Below, piece by piece: positions 32,738 to 37,559 of a stretch of DNA of 37,559 bases. The stretch covers positions 1 through 37,559 of the forward strand of contig CAJUQS010000073.1 in assembly GCA_910588365.1 (NCBI GenBank), written 5' to 3'. Both the position numbers and the translations under genes were made by a program. This stretch comes from an uncultured Oscillospiraceae bacterium. Its GTDB lineage: Bacteria > Bacillota > Clostridia > Oscillospirales > Oscillospiraceae. Under the pieces are notes generated by a model. That model saw only the letters and a program-made list of their open reading frames with translations. It ran no database searches and was not told where the DNA came from. Position 1 is the stretch's first letter. Each line of letters starts with the position of its first letter.

Positions 32738-33892
32738 ATGAAGCTCAGACGCCTTCTCTGCGCCCTCGTCAGCTGCCTGCTGCTGGCGGGGCTGACGCCC
32801 GCCGCCTCTGCTGCGGAGCGCATGACCGCCGCAGTAGTCACCGGGCCGGTGGTTCTCAACGGCTGCGCTGTGGACAACGGCACCGCCCAGTACCCCCTGC
32901 TGCTCTACAGCAACATCACCTACTTCCCCATGACCTACCACCTCTGCCGTTTCCTGGGCCTTGAAACAAACTGGGACAACGACACCCGGACCCTCTCCAT
33001 CACCCAGACCGGGGAGCGGGGGCCCTATGTGCCCGACACCGGTTACCCGAGGAAAAGCGGCAAAGCCGCTGTTACCCGGGCAGACTACCCGGTGGAGATC
33101 AACGGTGTGTACATTGACAACAGCGAGGCCGCCTACCCGCTGTTCAACTACGGCGGCGTGACCTACTTCCCGCTGACCTTCGACTACGCCTTCCGGGCCT
33201 TCGGCTGGACCTATCAGTGGGACGTGGAAAACGGCCTGCGGATCGACAGCAGCACCGCCAAGGCCCTGCCGGATACCGCTGTAAACACCGGGAATGAGCG
33301 CCTGGACGGCATCCTGGAGCTGGTGAATGCCTTTTACAAGGAGAGCCGCGCCTACACCGGAGAGCTGAAGGACAAGCGCACCGGCAAGGTGGAGACCTTC
33401 ACCGCCGAAACCCGGGTCACCGACAGCCTGGACTTTTTCCGGGTTTATCTGACCGCCGAGCCCTTTGTCTTCCACAGCCAGCTCAACGGCCTGGAGGCGG
33501 GCTATCCGAAGCGGGACCTGACGGCCCTGGAGCCCCAGATGGTGATCTCCGGCGTGCCCTCGGCTCCCCTGCCCACCCAGGGCCCTGACGGGCCCTACAC
33601 GGGGCCCTATCGGGATCCGGATTCCGTGAAGGAGGAGACGGTGTACCTGGGCTGGTGCTTTGCCACCTGCCAGTTTGCCGGACAGCGGGCCAGGATGGTC
33701 CGGGCCAATGAGGCGGTCTTCTCCAACCCCGGTGAGGAGCCCACCGTCGTGACGGTCCCGGTGGACTTCACTTATGAGGGTTTTTCCTCCTATCAGCTGA
33801 CCATCACCTGCAACAGCAGGTACGGGGATATGATCTCCCTCGCCTTCGAGACCGAGAACTATGTGATGACCATGTCCGCTTCCGTCATGTGA
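32738..33892 (+). CDS. Secreted protein with two copper-amine-oxidase-N-like repeats
   Basis: 384-residue exported protein. The signal peptide is MKLRRLLCALVSCLLLAGLT with cleavage near AASA. Two tandem modules follow: VVLNGCAVDNGTAQYPLLLY...ITYFPMTYHLCRFLGLETNW (about 33-95) and VEINGVYIDNSEAAYPLFNY...VTYFPLTFDYAFRAFGWTYQ (about 118-170). They match each other and the copper amine oxidase N-terminal-like domain, which in Firmicutes is a wall- or ligand-binding module without copper oxidase activity. The remaining 200 residues (VTDSLDFFRVYLTAEPFVFH and on) I do not recognise. AAAGGA is 11 bases before the ATG. Probably a cell-surface structural or binding protein. Confidence 0.85.
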   Translation: MKLRRLLCALVSCLLLAGLTPAASAAERMTAAVVTGPVVLNGCAVDNGTAQYPLLLYSNITYFPMTYHLCRFLGLETNWDNDTRTLSITQTGERGPYVPDTGYPRKSGKAAVTRADYPVEINGVYIDNSEAAYPLFNYGGVTYFPLTFDYAFRAFGWTYQWDVENGLRIDSSTAKALPDTAVNTGNERLDGILELVNAFYKESRAYTGELKDKRTGKVETFTAETRVTDSLDFFRVYLTAEPFVFHSQLNGLEAGYPKRDLTALEPQMVISGVPSAPLPTQGPDGPYTGPYRDPDSVKEETVYLGWCFATCQFAGQRARMVRANEAVFSNPGEEPTVVTVPVDFTYEGFSSYQLTITCNSRYGDMISLAFETENYVMTMSASVM

Positions 33893-33897
33893 CGCGG

Positions 33898-33936
33898 AAA
33901 GCTCCGCAGTGCCGGGATGCACTGCGGAGCTTTTTT
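33898..33936 (+). terminator. Terminator of the copper-amine-oxidase-like gene
   Basis: Perfect 12-bp stem GCTCCGCAGTGC / GCACTGCGGAGC with a 6-base loop, preceded by AAA and followed by six T. Confidence 0.95.
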
Positions 33937-33946
33937 GCGGAATGGC

Positions 33947-33975
33947 TTGTCTTTCCCAGAGAGACGGAGTATAAT
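33947..33975 (+). promoter_or_regulatory. Promoter of the M17 aminopeptidase gene
   Basis: TTGTCT (33947-33952), 17-base spacer, perfect TATAAT (33970-33975), 46 bases before the ATG. Confidence 0.75.
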
Positions 33976-34021
33976 CATCTGTATCCCATGGAAATTAGGA
34001 CAACGGAGGATGGAGACAATT

Positions 34022-35383
34022 ATGGTTGAACTTTACAGGCAGCAGGCTGCCCAGTGGCGGCTGGAGCTGCGGCTGGAGGAGGAGGCCCTCTCCCTGCGGG
34101 CGGGGGACGAGGCGAAAACGGTGCTGGCGGGCCTGGGCAAGCGGGAGTCCGTGACCGTGGAGCTGGTGCGCCGCGCCGCCGCCAAGGCGGTGAAGACGGT
34201 GTGCAGCCTGGGCGGCGAGTCCGCCGTCCTGGACGCGGCTCCGGCGGTGGAGCTCCTGGGCGAGGCGGGGCTGAGCGCCCTGGTCCAGGGGGCGGAGCTG
34301 TGCCGATACCATCAGGAGAGCTGGAAGGCCGTGCCGGAGAAGCCCTTCACCCTGTATCTGGCGGGGACGGAGGGCCTGGACGGCGAGGCCGCCCTGGCGC
34401 GGGCGGAGGCCCTGGTCCGCGGCATCCGCTTTACCCGGGATCTGGTCAACTGCCCGCCCAACCGGATGACGCCGGAGCACCTCGCCCGGCGTGCCGCCGG
34501 GGCAGGGGAGAAAGCCGGGCTGGAGGTCCAGGTCCTGGACGAGAAGGAGACCAGGGAGCTGGGCATGGCCGCCTTCCACGCCGTGGGGGACAGCTCCGCC
34601 AACCCGCCCCGCCTGATTGTGCTGCGCTACAAGGGCGGCAGGCAGGGGGAGGCGCCCCTCGCCCTGGTGGGCAAGGGCGTGACCTTTGACTCCGGCGGCT
34701 ACTGCATCAAGACCACCGCCGGTATGCGGGACATGAAGACCGACATGGCCGGGGCCGCATCGGTGTGCGGCGCCATTCTGGCACTGGCGGAGAACAAGGT
34801 GCCGGTGAACGTGGTGGCGGTGATTCCGGCGGTGGAGAACCGCATCTCCCCCGACAGCTTCCTGCCCGGCGACGTCATCGGCTCCATGGCCGGCAAGTCC
34901 ATTGAGATCGGCAGCACCGATGCCGAGGGCCGCCTCATTCTGGCGGACGCCGTGACCTATGCCATTGAGAAGGAGCACGCGGGCAGGGTGGTGGACATCG
35001 CCACCCTCACCGGCGCCATTGCGCGGATGCTGGGCGGCGTGGCCGCGGGGGTGATGGCCAACGATGACGCGTTCTTCGCCAAGCTCCAGGCGGCCGCGGA
35101 GCGGGCAGGGGAGCGGTTCTGGCGGATGCCGGACTACCCGGAGTACAACAAGCTCATCGAGAGCCCGGTGGCGGATCTGCGCAACACCAGCAACGGCGTG
35201 GCCGGGGCCATCACGGCGGGCCTGTTCATCGCCGCCTTCGCCGGGGACACCCCCTGGCTCCATCTGGACATCGCCGGTACCGCCTGGTCGAACTCATCTG
35301 AAAAGGAGTACCAGCCCGCCGGCGCCACCGGAATGGGCGTGGCCACCCTGTACGAGCTGTGCAGGGCCATGGCAGACGAGTAG
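34022..35383 (+). CDS. M17 leucyl aminopeptidase
   Basis: Cytosolic di-metal exopeptidase that removes N-terminal residues from peptides, 453 residues. The N-terminal macro-like domain is followed by LVNCPPNRMTPEHLARRA. The catalytic domain has the metal/lysine motif VGKGVTFDSGGYCIKTTAGM, the Asp in MKTDMAGAASV, and STDAEGRLILAD (S298-D309), whose Asp and Glu bind metal and whose Arg is catalytic. The usual N of NTDAEGRL is Ser here. ATG 34022 is chosen over in-frame ATG 34010, which touches the ribosome binding site GGAGGA (34005-34010). Confidence 0.94.
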   Translation: MVELYRQQAAQWRLELRLEEEALSLRAGDEAKTVLAGLGKRESVTVELVRRAAAKAVKTVCSLGGESAVLDAAPAVELLGEAGLSALVQGAELCRYHQESWKAVPEKPFTLYLAGTEGLDGEAALARAEALVRGIRFTRDLVNCPPNRMTPEHLARRAAGAGEKAGLEVQVLDEKETRELGMAAFHAVGDSSANPPRLIVLRYKGGRQGEAPLALVGKGVTFDSGGYCIKTTAGMRDMKTDMAGAASVCGAILALAENKVPVNVVAVIPAVENRISPDSFLPGDVIGSMAGKSIEIGSTDAEGRLILADAVTYAIEKEHAGRVVDIATLTGAIARMLGGVAAGVMANDDAFFAKLQAAAERAGERFWRMPDYPEYNKLIESPVADLRNTSNGVAGAITAGLFIAAFAGDTPWLHLDIAGTAWSNSSEKEYQPAGATGMGVATLYELCRAMADE

Positions 35384-35407
35384 GATAGAAAGGCTTTTTT
35401 CACACCC

Positions 35408-35439
35408 GGAGCCGGGGAATCAGACGATTCCCCGGCTCC
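35408..35439 (+). other. Hairpin after the aminopeptidase gene
   Basis: Perfect 14-bp stem GGAGCCGGGGAATC / GATTCCCCGGCTCC with AGAC loop. No T run follows on the plus strand, so termination is likely weak or factor-aided. It is the only stop signal seen before the ribU promoter. Confidence 0.7.
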
Positions 35440-35460
35440 GAACGCGCTTCAAAATAATGC

Positions 35461-35488
35461 TTGCATTTTGTCTCAGGCCGTGTATAAT
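35461..35488 (+). promoter_or_regulatory. Promoter of the ribU transcript
   Basis: TTGCAT (35461-35466), 16-base spacer, perfect TATAAT (35483-35488). It is followed by a leader of about 120 bases before the FMN aptamer. Confidence 0.75.
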
Positions 35489-35571
35489 AAAGTCAGCTTC
35501 TCTTTCTGGCCTCGCTGCCGGGCGCGGCACCCGGCTGACAGAGGACCGGAGAGCGAAAGCAGCTTCTTTTT

Positions 35572-35598
35572 ATTCTTTTTCTCTCGAAGAAAAGGAAT
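35572..35598. repeat. Partial intergenic hairpin repeat in the ribU leader
   Basis: ATTCTTTTTCTCT and GAAGAAAAGGAAT form a near-perfect hairpin of the same pyrimidine/purine type as the outer hairpins of copies A and C. It sits between the promoter and the aptamer. The rest of the repeat is absent. Confidence 0.45.
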
Positions 35599-35613
35599 GA
35601 CAACCGAATCGTT

Positions 35614-35736
35614 CATCTTCAGGGCGGGGTGCAAGTCCCCACCGGCGGTGATGGCCCCAGGGCCCAGTCCGCGACCGCGAAAGCGTTGAACCGGTGTGAA
35701 TCCGGTACCGACAGTGACAGTCTGGATGGAAGAAGA
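35614..35736 (+). promoter_or_regulatory. FMN riboswitch (RFN element)
   Basis: All conserved blocks are present in order: ATCTTCAGGGCGGGGTGCAA, CCCCACCGGCGGTGATG, CAGTCCGCGACC, CCGGTGTGAATCCGGTACCG, CAGTCTGGATGGAAGAAGAT. The outer strands ATCTTC and GAAGAT close helix P1. It binds FMN and should switch off ribU when flavin is plentiful. Confidence 0.97.
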
Positions 35737-35741
35737 TGCGC

Positions 35742-35760
35742 GCACATGCTGTGCTTTTTT
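35742..35760 (+). terminator. Candidate expression-platform terminator of the FMN riboswitch
   Basis: Short GCACA-TGC-TGTGC stem followed by six T, starting 6 bases after the aptamer. The stem is only 5 bp, so it is marginal alone. A second stem, TTTGCGG (35768-35774) with CCGCAAA (35809-35815), touches the ribU ribosome binding site. Confidence 0.55.
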
Positions 35761-35829
35761 GCGCTCGTTTGCGGCAGAACTCCGGGGATGGAACGTCTTC
35801 GGAAATTTCCGCAAAGGAGTGTATTTTTT

Positions 35830-36498
35830 ATGTCAACTACCCAAACCCACGATCGGACCAAGAAGCTGGTCACCCTGGCGATGCTGTCCGCCATCGCCTA
35901 CCTCGTCATGTTCCTGTTCCGCATTCCCATCGTCCTGTTCCTGAAGTACGACCCCAAGGACACCATCATTGCCATCTCCGGGTTCCTGTACGGCCCGCTG
36001 TCCGGCGTGCTGGTGTCGGTGGTGGTCTCCGCCGTGGAGATGTTCACCACCAGCGATACGGGCTGGATTGGCTTTGTCATGAACGTGCTGTCCTCCTGCG
36101 CGTTTGTCTGCCCCGCGGCCTGCCTCTACAGCCGCGGGCGGAACATCCGCCGGGCGGCCATTGGACTGGGCGTGGGCGTAGTGCTGATGACTGTGGTCAT
36201 GGTGCTGTGGAACTACATCATCACCCCCATCTACATGGGCCAGCCCCGGGAGGCGGTGGCGGAGCTGCTGCTGCCGGTGTTCGTGCCCTTCAACCTGCTG
36301 AAGGCCGGCCTGAATACAGCCCTGACCCTGCTGCTCTATAAGCCGGTCAACACGGCCCTGCGGCGGGCCGGCCTCCTGCCTCCCGCGCCGGAGGGACATG
36401 GGCCGGGGAAAAAGATGTCCATTGGCGTGACCATCGCCTCCCTGGCTCTGCTGGCCACCTGTATCCTGCTGGTGCTGGTATTCATGGGGATCCTGTAG
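35830..36498 (+). CDS. ribU: Riboflavin ECF transporter S component RibU
   Basis: Membrane substrate-binding subunit for riboflavin uptake, 222 residues with six predicted helices. Family features are KKLVTLAMLSAIAYLVMFLF, then FRIPIVLFLKYDPKDTIIAI, SGFLYGPLSGVLVSVVVSAV and WNYIITPIYMG. The FMN riboswitch upstream confirms the substrate. It needs the shared EcfA/A'/T energy module, not seen in this window. AAGGAG precedes ATG 35830 by about 11 bases. No riboflavin synthesis genes are nearby, so in this window flavin supply appears as import only. Confidence 0.96.
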   Translation: MSTTQTHDRTKKLVTLAMLSAIAYLVMFLFRIPIVLFLKYDPKDTIIAISGFLYGPLSGVLVSVVVSAVEMFTTSDTGWIGFVMNVLSSCAFVCPAACLYSRGRNIRRAAIGLGVGVVLMTVVMVLWNYIITPIYMGQPREAVAELLLPVFVPFNLLKAGLNTALTLLLYKPVNTALRRAGLLPPAPEGHGPGKKMSIGVTIASLALLATCILLVLVFMGIL

Positions 36499-36667
36499 CG
36501 ATCCGTGCGGGGGCTTGTCTGCGCGGCGTGGAGGTTTTGCCGGATAGTTCGGCGCAGCCGCACCCGCTTCACATTTTTTTCAGGGGCTCTTAACACTTTG
36601 TTCAAATTCCAGTCATAACCAGTTCTTTTTCTTTGGTTATATTGATGATACCAAAGGAGGATGCCCC

Positions 36668-37333
36668 ATGACAACAAATCATCCCTACCCCCGGCAGGTA
36701 CAGTACCAGATTACGCCTGCCGATTACAACGCCCTGCGCACCCGCCTTTCTGCTGCCGCCGTGGAGAAGGGCGGCGCCGGTACGGTCCACAGCCTGTTTT
36801 TTACCAGCTACCGGAACCGGATTCCCTCCCATCCGATACAGGAATTTCATGACGGGGGAGAGCGCGACGCACGTTTTGCCCTGCACTACTTCGACAACGA
36901 TCCCACCTACCTGATGCTGGAGCGCTGGCTCGATCAGGAGAGCACCCGGGCCATGGTGACCGAGGCCGAGTGCCGCGCCCTGCTGTCGGGGGAGACGGAC
37001 TGGCTTCTGGACCGCCGCAATCCGGTGCTCCAGGACTTCCACGGCTGTCTCACCGAGCAGATGCTCCTGCCCCAGGTGCTTCTCAGCTACCACCGGGAGG
37101 TCTACGCCCTGGACGGATTGGATCTGTGGGTGGCGCTGGACACCGATATCCACGCCTCGCTTCAGCATATGGACTTTCTGGACCCGGAGCTTCTGGCCCG
37201 GGACGCACTGGGACAGACGGGAAGGATTTTGATGGAGATCAGCTACAGCGATACCATCCCCGACGATCTGCTCTGTCTTCTGGAGGAGACGGCCCCCCGG
37301 CGCAAGCTGCTGGGAAACCGTCTGCTGACATGA
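36668..37333 (+). CDS. VTC-domain-like protein with altered active-site residues
   Basis: 221 residues resembling bacterial VTC-domain proteins, relatives of the polyphosphate polymerase tunnel enzyme. The match is in order: VHSLFFTSYRNRIPSHPIQE (normally SLYFD), RDARFALHYFDNDPTYLMLE (normally RKxRIRxY...ExK), ECRALLSGETDWLLDRRNPV, LPQVLLSYHREVYALDGLDL, WVALDTDIHASLQ, and GRILMEISYSDTIPDDLLCL (normally ILExKY). Most basic residues that line the tunnel in active enzymes are replaced, so catalysis is doubtful. AAAGGAGG stands about 8 bases before the ATG. Single gene; no CotH or DUF4956 partner seen. Confidence 0.75.
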   Translation: MTTNHPYPRQVQYQITPADYNALRTRLSAAAVEKGGAGTVHSLFFTSYRNRIPSHPIQEFHDGGERDARFALHYFDNDPTYLMLERWLDQESTRAMVTEAECRALLSGETDWLLDRRNPVLQDFHGCLTEQMLLPQVLLSYHREVYALDGLDLWVALDTDIHASLQHMDFLDPELLARDALGQTGRILMEISYSDTIPDDLLCLLEETAPRRKLLGNRLLT

Positions 37334-37358
37334 TTGCAGCCATATCATAAAGAGGAGC

Positions 37359-37392
37359 AAAAGCGCCGCCCGAGTATTCGGGCGGCGCTTTT
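37359..37392 (+). terminator. Terminator of the VTC-like gene
   Basis: Perfect 15-bp stem AAAAGCGCCGCCCGA / TCGGGCGGCGCTTTT with a GTAT loop; the A and T flanks make it bidirectional. Confidence 0.93.
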
Positions 37393-37419
37393 GACTGGCA
37401 AAAAAGCTATCCGCAGGCG

Positions 37420-37559
37420 TTAGAGCCTGTTTAACATCTCCCCGCGCCCGCCTTGGCGGCATATTTTCCGCCCTGACTGCGTTAAAAATCCTTGCAATCC
37501 GTCAGGATTTCTGCGGCTTTTTGCCTTGCAGGGCAAAAAATCTATCTCGCCAATCCGCA
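37420..37559. other. Non-coding, hairpin-rich end of the window (possible repeat)
   Basis: After the terminator no convincing gene is open on either strand. The stretch contains GCCCGCC-TTG-GCGGC (about 37447-37461), AAATCC...GGATTT (about 37486-37511) and TTTTTGCC-TTGCA-GGGCAAAAA (about 37518-37540). Short stems at this density resemble a dispersed structured repeat cut by the window edge; no second copy is in this window. Confidence 0.4.

Overview
The window (about 37.6 kb, GC-rich, both strands used) looks like core chromosome of a high-GC Clostridia member, most plausibly Oscillospirales/Oscillospiraceae. The reasons are a threonyl T-box leader on thrS, an FMN riboswitch on a stand-alone ribU, sigma-A type promoters (TTGnnn-16/17-TATAAT), AGGAGG ribosome binding sites, a PcrA-type helicase, FtsEX next to an M23 coiled-coil hydrolase, and DUF4358, DHHW and copper-amine-oxidase-like proteins typical of gut Clostridia. 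The genus is inference. No rRNA, tRNA, CRISPR array, prophage or complete transposase was seen.

Layout. 1-1540: 3' end of tuf, tandem terminators, an RsuA-type pseudouridine synthase. 1600-4030: a PucR/CdaR-type regulator whose promoter lies inside a perfect 11-bp inverted repeat, then a convergent XRE regulator/DUF3796-like membrane protein pair with its own operator-like palindrome. 4187-7390: ftsE-ftsX and a murein hydrolase, separated by a hairpin-rich spacer. 7431-8884: an unrecognised gene whose ribosome binding site lies in an 18-bp hairpin, then a HutD/Ves-family gene. 8934-10997: thrS (no TGS domain) with its T-box leader. 11032-16348: secA, then pgeF overlapping an orphan oligopeptide-type binding lipoprotein. 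16425-19528: a HAD hydrolase and a two-gene ABC transporter. 19642-22178: pcrA. 22290-23243: an NTF2-like protein and a small membrane protein.

23352-28977 is the main accessory-looking island: DUF4358 lipoprotein, MBOAT acyltransferase, DHHW/AlgX-like protein, a second DUF4358 lipoprotein fused to a bacterial Ig-like domain, and an ion-transporter-superfamily permease. The first four genes resemble an export-side O-acylation module for a surface polymer.

29112-31753: pyrimidine salvage (nucleoside kinase and upp) with a possible decayed metallo-beta-lactamase-fold fragment between them. 31933-37392: an HD-domain protein, a protein with two copper-amine-oxidase-like repeats, an M17 aminopeptidase, ribU under an FMN riboswitch, and a VTC-like protein lacking the basic residues expected of an active polyphosphate polymerase.

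A recurrent theme is a family of intergenic hairpin repeats. The unit is a long pyrimidine/purine hairpin, then CAAAAAGAAAAACTTTTTG-like sequence, then a GCAAAAC-NNN-GTTTTGC hairpin. Two copies are arranged as inverted pairs like a MITE (2790-3050 and 25417-25576), one is complex (5887-6149), and two are fragments (22183-22199 and 35572-35598).
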